A model generated the notes under the pieces. The model saw only the letters and a list, made by a program, of their open reading frames with translations, did not search any database and was not told where the DNA came from. The translations under genes and the position numbers were made by a program. Positions 1 through 7,592 of a stretch of 64,000 nt of DNA are shown piece after piece. Source of the stretch: Alistipes sp. (GTDB taxonomy: Bacteria; Bacteroidota; Bacteroidia; Bacteroidales; Rikenellaceae); assembly GCA_021201825.1 (NCBI GenBank), contig JAJQED010000037.1, positions 37,516-101,515 on the forward strand. The letters are read 5' to 3'. Position 1 is the first letter of the stretch. Every line of letters starts with the position of its first letter.

Positions 1-38
1 TCCTGCCGTTCGCTCCACACGGTAAGGGGCGCAAATAA
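1..38 (+). CDS. 3' end of a truncated CDS (stop codon at 36-38)
   Basis: The last codons of a gene that starts before the window read in the frame of position 3 and end LPFAPHGKGRK-stop at 36-38. The same tail occurs again 161 bp downstream, where more of the protein is visible (see the duplicated copy). The longer tail includes a stretch like GGFRLSFGKMALLPF, which could be the last strands of an outer-membrane barrel, but the family is not recognised. Confidence 0.5.
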   Translation, partial: LPFAPHGKGRK

Positions 39-55
39 AACAGGGACGCAACCCG

Positions 56-199
56 AGCATTCTGGACGATTTCGAGTGCTGCCGGGGCAAGGACGGCAAC
101 CTGGGCCTGGATGCCCTAATGGCGAACGGCGGGTTCCGGCTCTCGTTCGGCAAGATGGCACTCCTGCCGTTCGCTCCACACGGTAAGGGGCGCAAATAA
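56..199 (+). pseudogene. duplicated C-terminal fragment of the upstream gene
   Basis: This copy reads SILDDFECCRGKDG... and ends FAPHGKGRK-stop at 197-199, in a different frame from the first copy's stop at 36-38. It has no start codon of its own near the junction; the frame is open back to about 26 only by readthrough of non-coding sequence. It is best seen as a non-functional duplicate of the last ~48 codons. It also shows what the end of the upstream protein looks like. Confidence 0.6.
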
Positions 200-200
200 A

Positions 201-234
201 ACAGGGACGCAACCCGTAAGGTTTGCGTCCCTGT
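201..234. terminator. hairpin terminator, probably bidirectional
   Basis: A 12-bp perfect stem (ACAGGGACGCAA at 201-212 with its complement at 223-234) closes a 10-nt loop. On the minus strand it is followed by TTTATTT, so it fits the end of the convergent DUF937/OmpA gene; on the plus strand it lies just after the duplicated stop. Confidence 0.7.
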
Positions 235-257
235 CGTATAGATAGTTATCCCCTTTC

Positions 258-1472
258 TTATTTCACGAGCCTCAGGGCGATATCCCTGTCTTTGGCGCGG
301 AGGCTGTCCGGGGCGTTTGCGGGATACTTCGCGTATTCCTCACCGAAACCACGGGTATCGATCCGGCTGCCGTTCACGCCCTGTTTTTCGAAATAGGACT
401 TGATAAATTCAGCACGGCGTTTAGAAAGTTCCATATTCGAGGGGTCGCTGCCCACTTTGTCCGCGTATCCGCCTATGCGTACTTTGGCATCCGGATAGCT
501 TTTGAGGATCTGGGCAATGTTGCGAAGCTGTTCTTCGGAACCGGCCGTAAGCTCGTCGGCGCTGGCGAATTCGAACTCGATATTGTCGAATTCGAACCAA
601 CGGTCTTTCAGGTCGTCTTCCGAAGCGTTCTTATATGCGTCCGAGTTCAGGTAATTTACCATCCGCTCTTCCGCGCCACGGCGGTAAACGTTGATGGTCT
701 TGCCGTCGGGCAGGGTGATCTCGGTTCGCACACGGTCGTTATTGTTATCCTGGTGAACGACGGCCACTTCGCGTTCCGGCTGGGGTTCCACGCGTTCGAT
801 GTGGTTCGCGCGGTTCTGCTCGACCCGGTTACGGTTGCATGACCTCCACCAGAACCACAGCAGCAGAAGCAGGAGCAGACAGATGATAAGCCATATTATC
901 CAGCCGTTGTTCTTCTTCTCGGGTTCCCTGACGGTCTCCTTGTTGCCCAGTACGGGCGACAGGCCCAGGATCGAATAGATATTCGACGGGATGTCGGCCA
1001 TGATCTTGGGTTTCTCCGACTCGAGCTCATTGAAGATGTCGGCGCAGGAATCGTTGTGGTTGACCATGCGGTCGCCCAGGTAACCGGCGATGGCGGCCGA
1101 TACGTAGTTGGTCAGTTTACCGGCGTTCGCGGTCGGGATGCCTGCCTTGGCGGCGATGGCCGATACGAATTCCGAAGACTTGTTGCCCAGCACGGCGTTC
1201 TGGAACTTCTCGCCCACATTTATATTGTTATAGATGCAGTTGCCCGAGAATATGCCCTTGAGGTTTTTGTAAACGTCGTTTTTGCCGGCGGTCTCTATTG
1301 CTTCGCGGATGGGTCCCGTGTTGCCCTCCTTGAGCATCTTGCCCAGGAGCGAGGGTATGATGGCCGATACGGCGGTAGATACTTTGGCATTGCTCTCGCC
1401 GAGGGTCGAAGCGGCTTTGGATACCAACTCGGGACCGATCAGGTCCTTTAAAGTTTCATAAATCTTCTGCAT
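258..1472 (-). CDS. DUF937 domain / OmpA-like peptidoglycan-binding protein
   Basis: A 404-residue protein in three parts. Residues ~1-150 are an alanine- and glycine-rich helical region like DUF937. Residues ~190-210 are one very hydrophobic membrane segment rich in Leu and Trp. Residues ~300-404 are an OmpA C-terminal domain, with FASADELTAGSEEQL, the IGGYADKVG loop and the LSKRRAEFIKSYF helix that binds diaminopimelate in this family. There is no cleavable signal peptide, so the DUF937 part should be cytoplasmic and the OmpA part periplasmic, anchoring the inner membrane to the cell wall. The ATG at 1472 is a clean start. The role of the DUF937 part is unknown. Confidence 0.85.
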   Translation of the reverse strand: MQKIYETLKDLIGPELVSKAASTLGESNAKVSTAVSAIIPSLLGKMLKEGNTGPIREAIETAGKNDVYKNLKGIFSGNCIYNNINVGEKFQNAVLGNKSSEFVSAIAAKAGIPTANAGKLTNYVSAAIAGYLGDRMVNHNDSCADIFNELESEKPKIMADIPSNIYSILGLSPVLGNKETVREPEKKNNGWIIWLIICLLLLLLLWFWWRSCNRNRVEQNRANHIERVEPQPEREVAVVHQDNNNDRVRTEITLPDGKTINVYRRGAEERMVNYLNSDAYKNASEDDLKDRWFEFDNIEFEFASADELTAGSEEQLRNIAQILKSYPDAKVRIGGYADKVGSDPSNMELSKRRAEFIKSYFEKQGVNGSRIDTRGFGEEYAKYPANAPDSLRAKDRDIALRLVK

Positions 1473-1620
1473 ATCAATTCTATATTAATTGGTTTAAATT
1501 CCGGTGATCTTCCCTTGTATTGCAAATACCATACAAAACCCAAACCAAACAGCCCTGCCCACCGCACGGGCATAGAGTTTGCAGCTATCCGTACCGTAAT
1601 CTTTAAGAAAGGAGAGGGAG

Positions 1621-1749
1621 ATGAAACTGAGCGGAAAGATTGAGATAGCCATATTGGCCCTGACGCTGGCCGTACAGGTTGTCAAACTGATACGGGAGCG
1701 CAAAAGCGGAAATGCCATACGGATAAAAACCGAACGTGTGATCGATTGA
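1621..1749 (+). CDS. 42-residue small membrane protein
   Basis: A short ORF starting MKLSGKIEIAILALTLAV. It has one hydrophobic segment (about residues 8-22) followed by a basic tail with KLIRERK, which predicts a positive-inside orientation. It is preceded by AAGGAGAGGGAG directly before the ATG, an unusually strong Shine-Dalgarno for this phylum. Its stop (1747-1749) lies one base before the ATG of the FAD oxidoreductase, so the two are probably translationally coupled. No family is recognised. Confidence 0.65.
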   Translation: MKLSGKIEIAILALTLAVQVVKLIRERKSGNAIRIKTERVID

Positions 1750-1750
1750 T

Positions 1751-2980
1751 ATGGACCTTTATACGGGAACTCCGTGGTGGCTGCTGAAGAACCGGCTCGG
1801 AGAGATCGGACACCCGCTTGGACAGGATGTACGCAGTTTCGCCACCGTGATCGGCGGCGGTATAACCGGCGCACTGGTGGCAAACGAGCTTCGGCGCGGC
1901 GGTATCGAATGTATCGTCATAGACAAAAGGAGCGCCGGGACCGGAAGTACTGCGGCAAGCACAGCCCTGCTCCAATATGAAATAGACGTTCCGCTGCACA
2001 AGCTGACGGGGTTGGTCGGTGAATACGATGCGGCGGAAGCTTATAAATCGTGTCTGCGCTCGATAGACGACCTTGAACGCACGTTCAGGGAGGCCAGGGT
2101 CGATTGCGCATTCACCCGGGTGCCAAGCCTCTTTTACGCCAGTTCGCGCCATGACAAGGCACTGATAAACCGTGAATACCGGATAAGGAAAAAACACGGG
2201 CTGCCTGCCGACCTGCTGGACCGTGGCGAGATTTACCGGCGGTTCGGGATAAGTTCTCCTGCCGCACTTCTCAATTACGCTTCGGCCCGGATCGATGCCT
2301 ACGAAGCGGCGAGCGGTTTGCTGGCCCGGAATATCCGACAGGGACTCCCTGTTTACACACATACCGAGGTGACTGGCATAAAAAAGAGAGGCGACGCATT
2401 TTTCCTGCGTACCGCCTGCGGGCATACAATCGAGACCCATTACGTAATCGTAGCGGCCGGATTCGAGGCAGGGCCGTTTATGCCCTCAAAACTTATGCGT
2501 CTCACCTCGACTTTCGCCGTGATCTCGGAACCTGTCAGCAGGGAAAACCTATGGGACGGGGATGCCCTTATCTGGGAAACCGCGCAGCCGTACCTATATA
2601 TCCGCACGGTCGATACGGGCGACGGTCGGGCAAGGATCATAGTGGGCGGAGAGGACGAACCCTACAACAGCGCGGCGGCACGCAAATTCCTGCTGCCGAA
2701 AAAAGCCGAGACACTCGAGAAAAAGTTCCGGCAACTGATGCCTCACGTCCCTTTCAAAACGGAGTTCCGGTGGGGCGGCACTTTTAGCACCACCCGTGAC
2801 GGCCTGCCGCTTATCGGCCCTTGGGGCGGAGAGGACAACCTGCTTTACGCGCTTGGATACGGCGGTAACGGCATCACGTTCAGCATGATCGCCGCCCAGG
2901 TTATTGCCGGCATCATATCAGGGGATCCCGACAAACGGCAGGAGCTATTTTCACCCGCCCGCCGGAGCCTGCGGAAGTAG
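1751..2980 (+). CDS. FAD-dependent oxidoreductase, DAO (glycine oxidase-like) family
   Basis: A 409-residue flavoprotein. The N-terminal Rossmann motif VIGGGITGA lies at about residues 33-41, followed by the acidic end of beta-2 (IVIDKR) and the TGSTAAST flavin loop typical of D-amino-acid oxidase-like enzymes. Near the C-terminus, TRDGLPLIGPW and GYGGNGITFSM are the usual second FAD contact and closing motif. There is no signal peptide, so it is cytosolic. Enzymes of this type oxidise secondary or primary amines (glycine, sarcosine, gamma-glutamylputrescine); the substrate cannot be told from sequence. It sits directly behind the 42-residue membrane peptide. Confidence 0.88.
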   Translation: MDLYTGTPWWLLKNRLGEIGHPLGQDVRSFATVIGGGITGALVANELRRGGIECIVIDKRSAGTGSTAASTALLQYEIDVPLHKLTGLVGEYDAAEAYKSCLRSIDDLERTFREARVDCAFTRVPSLFYASSRHDKALINREYRIRKKHGLPADLLDRGEIYRRFGISSPAALLNYASARIDAYEAASGLLARNIRQGLPVYTHTEVTGIKKRGDAFFLRTACGHTIETHYVIVAAGFEAGPFMPSKLMRLTSTFAVISEPVSRENLWDGDALIWETAQPYLYIRTVDTGDGRARIIVGGEDEPYNSAAARKFLLPKKAETLEKKFRQLMPHVPFKTEFRWGGTFSTTRDGLPLIGPWGGEDNLLYALGYGGNGITFSMIAAQVIAGIISGDPDKRQELFSPARRSLRK

Positions 2981-2982
2981 AT

Positions 2983-3177
2983 CTAACCCAATTCGTTATA
3001 ATCGGTATCGGTAACGTTCGGCACCCACGTGTCGTCGTAGGTATGCAGCTGTGCCTCCACGCTGTCTATCTGGTTGTCTATCCGGCGGGCCTCATCCCGG
3101 TTTTGTGCCGCCTCCGCCTTGTCCAGCTGGTCGCTGAGTTCTTCGAGCCTTAGCTCGAGCTCTTCCATTCTTCCCAT
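2983..3177 (-). CDS. small coiled-coil protein
   Basis: A 64-residue, strongly charged protein starting MGRMEELELRLEELSDQ. Residues 4-45 form heptads (LELRLEEL, LDKAEAAQ, IDNQIDSVEAQL), so a short coiled coil is expected, followed by an acidic tail. The start is placed at 3177; the frame is open further upstream, but that part is compositionally unlike a protein. A second candidate start is the Met at 3168. It is convergent with the FAD oxidoreductase, ending 3 bp from it. No function is recognised. Confidence 0.6.
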   Translation of the reverse strand: MGRMEELELRLEELSDQLDKAEAAQNRDEARRIDNQIDSVEAQLHTYDDTWVPNVTDTDYNELG

Positions 3178-3296
3178 CGTATTTTTTTGGGGAATAGGAA
3201 AGCAATTTTTGTGCTGAATAGCAATCAATAAAGAAAATGGCCGTACGGAGGATAAAACTGCACGGTTTTGGATACCGTACGGACTAAAAACACGAT

Positions 3297-3695
3297 ATGG
3301 AAAACAACAAACCGGCCATCGGCGCCGACACGGCAAGGGTTCTTCTCGGGGCCATGCTTACATTCGCGGGGATCAGCCACCTGACTTTCGCCCGCAAAGA
3401 CTTCCAGGCCCAGGTACCCGACTGGGTCCCGCTCGACAAAGACACCACGGTGGTGCTATCCGGCGGCGTCGAAATATCCCTCGGGCTTGCCTTGATGCTT
3501 TTAAAACGCAGGCACTGGCTGACCGGCGTAACGGCCGCCCTTTTCTTTGCGGCGGTATTCCCGGGCAACATCTCGCAATATACCCACCACCGGGACGCTT
3601 TCGGACTGGACACGGACAAGAAGAGGTTTATCCGGCTTTTATTCCAACCGGTACTGATAGCCTGGGCGTTAAAGGCCGCCGGCAAAAAGAAATAA
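3297..3695 (+). CDS. DoxX-like membrane protein
   Basis: A 132-residue protein with four predicted membrane segments: around ARVLLGAMLTFAGISHL, the stretch after VVLSGGVEI, TGVTAALFFAAVFPG, and the C-terminal LLFQPVLIAWAL. The order, the short loops and the charged pair in FARKDF match the DoxX/DoxD-like family. Members in other bacteria have been linked to redox or sulphur metabolism; the role here is unknown. The upstream region has two copies of the palindrome CCGTACGG (3241-3248 and 3275-3282), 26 bp apart, which could be a regulator site. Confidence 0.75.
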   Translation: MENNKPAIGADTARVLLGAMLTFAGISHLTFARKDFQAQVPDWVPLDKDTTVVLSGGVEISLGLALMLLKRRHWLTGVTAALFFAAVFPGNISQYTHHRDAFGLDTDKKRFIRLLFQPVLIAWALKAAGKKK

Positions 3696-3750
3696 TGATA
3701 TGGATGCGCCCCGGGTGGTCGGTTTGGACTTCCCGGCCTATAGCCGGACA

Positions 3751-3877
3751 GAAGACGGCTAACGGGAAGCGTGAAGCCGGGACGGGGTTGCGAACTCGGC
3801 GGTTATGGGGGAATTTACAGGTGAAGAGCCTGCCGGAAGACGGCTAACGGGAAGCGTGAAGCCGGGACGGGGTTGCG
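3751..3877 (+). repeat. pair of 42-bp direct repeats
   Basis: The same 42-bp sequence occurs at 3751-3792 and 3836-3877 (period 85 bp), beginning GAAGACGGCTAACGGGAAGC. Each copy can form a small stem (CGGCT with AGCCG). It lies in the gap between the convergent DoxX-like gene and glycosyltransferase; nothing in it looks coding. Confidence 0.75.
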
Positions 3878-3921
3878 GCCCTACCCCACTCTGTCCAATG
3901 ATCACTGACTTTTAACAGGAG

Positions 3922-4944
3922 TCATTCGGCACCGCCCTGCAAATAGGCGACCGCACGGTCGAGGGCCTGTTTGAAGTAATGGCCTCGGGCCAGCCGTTCG
4001 CCGATCTCGCGGGCGTTGTTCTGCATGGTCGAATATTGCCGGGGGGAGACCTGCTCCAATGCCCCGTCCAGCTCCTCGAGCGATTCGACCGTAATACCGA
4101 CACCGTGCTGTTCGACGAATTCGGCCATGGCCGCCTGTTTCCATATTATCACCGGCAGGCCGCACCGCAGGTAGAGCGAACATTTATGCGGATTGTTGTA
4201 TCGCGTATATTCGCCCCTTGCACCGGTGCATCCGTCGATGGAGTTACCGTCCCAGACCAGGCCGAAGTCGCCCCCGGGATCGGCCACCAGCTTATCTGAC
4301 GAGACGAAGCCCCGGTAGTCGAACCGGGTTGTATCCCCTGCCTCTTCCGGCTCGAAGCCGCCTCCGTAGAGGACAAAACGGTAGGAACGGATATGGCTCC
4401 CCAGACCGTACAGGAACCCCGATTTCTTGCGTTTGAGCGTACCGGCGTAGACTACCCCGTAGGGTGTGGACGGAACGTGATCGCGCACGGGAGCGGTCGG
4501 GGCGAGGTAATCGAATATTTCGAGGGTGCCCATCGGAACCTTACACCCGTTATCCAGCAGCCATTGTTTCATCCGGTCGTTATGGACTATCAGGTAATCT
4601 GAATGGCCGATGCGGGCTATCTCCTGCTTCGGGGTATGCCGCGAACGGTAAAAGCTCCCCAGGTCATGTATAAGCGTTACTACCTTCGCTCCTTTCCAGT
4701 GCGCGATACGGCACATCAGGGTGTAATACTTGCGCAGGTTGTACTGCAGTACGAGGATATCCCCCCTGCGTATGGCAAAAACGGACCGTAAGACCCCGCC
4801 GAACGTTACGAACAGGTCCCGGAACTTTCCTATCCCGGCCGGCTGCGACAACCCGACATTGCGGGCGCACATCTCCCGGAGCAATACATCCACGTCTGTC
4901 TTTGCCTTACTCGGGGCTTTTTTCAGCAGGTAACAAAGTGCCAT
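3922..4944 (-). CDS. glycosyltransferase, probable galactofuranosyltransferase
   Basis: A 340-residue cytosolic GT-B-type protein. The N-terminal half has VVTLIHDLGSFYR and YLIVHNDRMKQWLLDNG. The C-terminal half has VVYAGTLKRKKSG, FDYRGFVSSDKL, the acceptor loop FGLVWDGNSIDGCTG, and YNNPHKCSLYLRCGLPVI, the usual nucleotide-sugar site. This layout resembles beta-1,6-galactofuranosyltransferases of the WbbI type. It follows glf by 29 bp on the same strand, so UDP-galactofuranose as donor is a reasonable inference. The product is probably a surface glycan or O-antigen. Confidence 0.75.
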   Translation of the reverse strand: MALCYLLKKAPSKAKTDVDVLLREMCARNVGLSQPAGIGKFRDLFVTFGGVLRSVFAIRRGDILVLQYNLRKYYTLMCRIAHWKGAKVVTLIHDLGSFYRSRHTPKQEIARIGHSDYLIVHNDRMKQWLLDNGCKVPMGTLEIFDYLAPTAPVRDHVPSTPYGVVYAGTLKRKKSGFLYGLGSHIRSYRFVLYGGGFEPEEAGDTTRFDYRGFVSSDKLVADPGGDFGLVWDGNSIDGCTGARGEYTRYNNPHKCSLYLRCGLPVIIWKQAAMAEFVEQHGVGITVESLEELDGALEQVSPRQYSTMQNNAREIGERLARGHYFKQALDRAVAYLQGGAE

Positions 4945-4973
4945 ATTAAAAAAGGGTTTGCAGTTATTGGTAT

Positions 4974-6101
4974 CTAAGCGGGACTTTGCAGTTCCTTCCG
5001 GGCCAGCCGCAGGGCGGCCTCGACCGTATCGTCCATATCGTAATAGGCATACTGCCCCAGCCTGCCGCCGAAAACCACTCCCGGCGTCTGCCCGGTAAGC
5101 TCCTTATAGTGCCCGAGCAGGGCTGTGTTAGCCGTATCGTTTACCGGGTAGTACGGCTCTCCTCCGGCTACGTAAGGGGCAGGGAATTCGCGGGTTATAA
5201 CCGTAATGGGCTGTTTGCCGAAATCGAAATGCTTATGCTCGATGATCCGCGTGAACGGCACTTCGCGCTCCGTATAGTTGACCACGGCATTGCCCTGGAA
5301 ATCTTCCGTTTCCAGCCTTTCATGCTCGAACCGCAGGCTCCGGTATTCGAGGCGCCCCAGCCGGTAACCGAAATATTCGTCTATACATCCCGTGAAGACG
5401 GTCTTCGCGGCCACCGATTCCCAGTACGGACGGTCGTCGAAGAAGTCGGCCCCGGTACGCACCTCTATCCCGTCGAGCAGTTCGGCGATAAGGCGGTTGT
5501 ACCCGCCCTCGGCCGAGAACGGGATGCCCTGGTAAGGGTCGTCGAAATAGTTGTTATCATAGACGAAACGCAGGGGTATGCGCCGGATTATGAACGCGGG
5601 CAGTTCCGTTGCACTGCGGCCCCATTGCTTCTCGGTGTAGCCTTTGATGAGGTATTCGTATATGGTCCGCCCGCAAAGCTTGAGCGCCTGCTCCTCGAGG
5701 TTGGCAGGCTCCGCTATTCCGGCGTATTGTCCCCGTTCCTGCCCGATCATGGCCCGTGCCTCTGCGGGGGTACGCACACCCCACAAACGGTTGAACGTGT
5801 TCATATTGAACGGCAGGTTATACAATGCGCCTTTATAGTTCGCCAGCGGGGAGTTGGTGAACCGGTTGAAACTTACGAACCGGTTTACGTATTCCCAAAC
5901 CTCGCGGTTGCCGGTATGGAATATATGGGCCCCGTAATTATGAACCAGGATACCGTCCACCTCCTCGCACCGCAGGTTGCCGCCTGCCTGGGTGCGCTTG
6001 TCGATCACCAGGCACCGTTTCCCGGCATCCGTGGCCTCCCGGGCGAAAACCGCCCCGAACAACCCCGCACCCACTATAAGGTAATCGTATCGTCTGCCCA
6101 T
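4974..6101 (-). CDS. glf: UDP-galactopyranose mutase
   Basis: A 375-residue flavoenzyme that converts UDP-galactopyranose to UDP-galactofuranose. The FAD site LIVGAGLFGAVFAREA is at residues ~8-23, followed by CLVIDKR. Hallmarks include NYGAHIFHTGNREVWEYVNRF, the stretch GYTEKQWGRSATELPA, and YYPVNDTANTALLGHYK near the C-terminus with the substrate-binding Tyr and Asn. Length and motifs are normal for bacterial Glf. It is first in a two-gene unit with the glycosyltransferase. Confidence 0.95.
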   Translation of the reverse strand: MGRRYDYLIVGAGLFGAVFAREATDAGKRCLVIDKRTQAGGNLRCEEVDGILVHNYGAHIFHTGNREVWEYVNRFVSFNRFTNSPLANYKGALYNLPFNMNTFNRLWGVRTPAEARAMIGQERGQYAGIAEPANLEEQALKLCGRTIYEYLIKGYTEKQWGRSATELPAFIIRRIPLRFVYDNNYFDDPYQGIPFSAEGGYNRLIAELLDGIEVRTGADFFDDRPYWESVAAKTVFTGCIDEYFGYRLGRLEYRSLRFEHERLETEDFQGNAVVNYTEREVPFTRIIEHKHFDFGKQPITVITREFPAPYVAGGEPYYPVNDTANTALLGHYKELTGQTPGVVFGGRLGQYAYYDMDDTVEAALRLARKELQSPA

Positions 6102-6159
6102 AAAGACAAATTTATGAAAAATCCCGTGCGCGGCAATAGCAGCGGGGAGCGCTACCGAT

Positions 6160-6194
6160 AAAAAGCAAGTCCCCTGCCTGCCGGCCGGGGACTT
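6160..6194 (-). terminator. intrinsic terminator after the sulfatase operon
   Basis: AAGTCCCC at 6167-6174 pairs with GGGGACTT at 6187-6194. Read on the minus strand, the stem is followed by GCTTTTTA. It lies just after the stop of the first sulfatase and separates the PUL from glf. Confidence 0.7.
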
Positions 6195-6219
6195 ACCGAC
6201 AAACTAACTATGAAAAAAA

Positions 6220-7590
6220 CTATCGGGTTATTTTCCACTCTTTGGGCGCCATGAAATCTTTCTGGCCCACACCATAGGGTATTTCCTGGAATGCCGGGGT
6301 GATGGTGTCGTAGGGCACTATATACTCTTTCATCCTGCGGGCTGTCTCCGGATGGCGGTCGATGGCGTTCGTCGTTTCGTACGGGTCGGCGGAGTAATCG
6401 ACCAGGAAGTCCTCTTTGAGCCCGAGACGTTCGTTTCGGCCGGCCTCAACGAATTTATATCCCGTATTGACGAGTGCCCCGCAGCCGAGATAGAGCGAGC
6501 GGTCTATGAAACTCTCTGTGCCCGTAAGGACCGGCAGGATGCTGATCCCGTCGTAAGGGCGGGGCGGACCCCCGGCACCCACGATATGGGCAATAGTGGG
6601 AAGTACGTCCACAAAGCCGGATAACTGCCTGCACATGGTTCCCTGCAACGGGCTCTTGCTCCAATAGATCACGGCCGGCACCCTCACGCCGCCGTCCCAC
6701 TCCTCGAACTTGGTGCCGCGCAGGGGACGGTTGGTAGACCCGGTGAGGCCCGGCACGCCGCCGTTGTCGCTCATAAAGAGCAGGAACGTATTGTCCAGCA
6801 GGCCGTTGTCGGCCAACGCCCGGTAGACTTCCCCTACTCCGGTGTCCATACGAGTTATCATAGCCTTGTAAATATATTCCCGCTGCTGGCCCGGTTTGAG
6901 AGCGTCGAACGTGTCGAGGTCTATGAATTTGGCTATCTCGTCCCGGGGAGCCTGATAGGGCGAATGCGGGGCGTTGTAGGCAAGGTAGAGGAAGAACGGC
7001 GACGATTTGGACCGCTCGATATAGCTCACGGCCTCGCGGGTGAGCAGGTCCGTAGCGTAACCCTCGTCCCATGCCGAATCCCAGTTGCGGTGCCAGTCCA
7101 GCTCGCCCTCCCGCTCATGGGTGAAATAGTCTATGGCCCCGTTCAGGCAGCCGTAGAAGTAATTGAATCCCCGGTTGAGCGGGTAATATTTGGCCTCGGA
7201 GTGGCCCAGGTGCCATTTGCCGAGGATAGCACGGTTTTCATAACCGCAGCTCTCGAGCAGGTCGGCCATGGTCATTTCGGTATGGTCCAACCCGTATTCC
7301 CGCCATGGGGGCAGGACGGTCTCGCGGATGCCGAACCGGTGGGGATACCGCCCGGTCATCAGCCCGGCCCGTGTCGGCGAACTGACCGGCGCCGTATAGA
7401 ACCGGTCCATCTCGATGCCCTCCCGGGCGAGGCGGTCTATATTCGGGGTCGGTATCTCGCTGCCGTGGAAACCCACGTCGCCCCATCCCAGGTCGTCCAC
7501 AAGTATTATCACCACATTGGGGCGGTCCTGCGCTACGGCCGCTCCCGCCGACATCAGGGCGAGGCACGGCACTGGATACAACGGTCTCAT
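6220..7590 (-). CDS. S1-family sulfatase (serine type)
   Basis: A 456-residue exported sulfatase. A signal peptide (residues ~1-20, ending AAVAQ) is followed by PNVVIILVDDLGWGD, with the Asp pair that binds calcium. The active-site signature is S70-S-P-T-R at residues 70-74, followed by GLMTGRYPHRFG; Ser70 would be oxidised to formylglycine by an anaerobic sulfatase-maturating enzyme, not present here. GKWHLG, NAPHSPY and SDNGG carry the remaining metal and sulfate ligands. It is the last gene of a three-gene unit, starting 2 bp after the GH2 stop. It removes sulfate esters from a glycan; the exact linkage is unknown. Confidence 0.92.
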   Translation of the reverse strand: MRPLYPVPCLALMSAGAAVAQDRPNVVIILVDDLGWGDVGFHGSEIPTPNIDRLAREGIEMDRFYTAPVSSPTRAGLMTGRYPHRFGIRETVLPPWREYGLDHTEMTMADLLESCGYENRAILGKWHLGHSEAKYYPLNRGFNYFYGCLNGAIDYFTHEREGELDWHRNWDSAWDEGYATDLLTREAVSYIERSKSSPFFLYLAYNAPHSPYQAPRDEIAKFIDLDTFDALKPGQQREYIYKAMITRMDTGVGEVYRALADNGLLDNTFLLFMSDNGGVPGLTGSTNRPLRGTKFEEWDGGVRVPAVIYWSKSPLQGTMCRQLSGFVDVLPTIAHIVGAGGPPRPYDGISILPVLTGTESFIDRSLYLGCGALVNTGYKFVEAGRNERLGLKEDFLVDYSADPYETTNAIDRHPETARRMKEYIVPYDTITPAFQEIPYGVGQKDFMAPKEWKITR

Positions 7591-7592
7591 TG

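Larger units (their letters stand above)
1..216. repeat. 161-bp tandem duplication of a gene 3' end
   Basis: Positions 1-55 are identical to 162-216, and the period is 161 bp. The complete unit is therefore 56-216, and the earlier unit would run from about 105 bp before the window to position 55. The unit covers the last ~48 codons of the upstream gene, its stop codon and the left half of the terminator hairpin. The junction falls in the hairpin loop, so only the downstream unit keeps the whole terminator. Confidence 0.85.

Noticed and set aside
3751..3877. CRISPR array
   Set aside because: Only two repeat copies, no cas genes anywhere in the window, and the 43-bp space between copies is a single interval.
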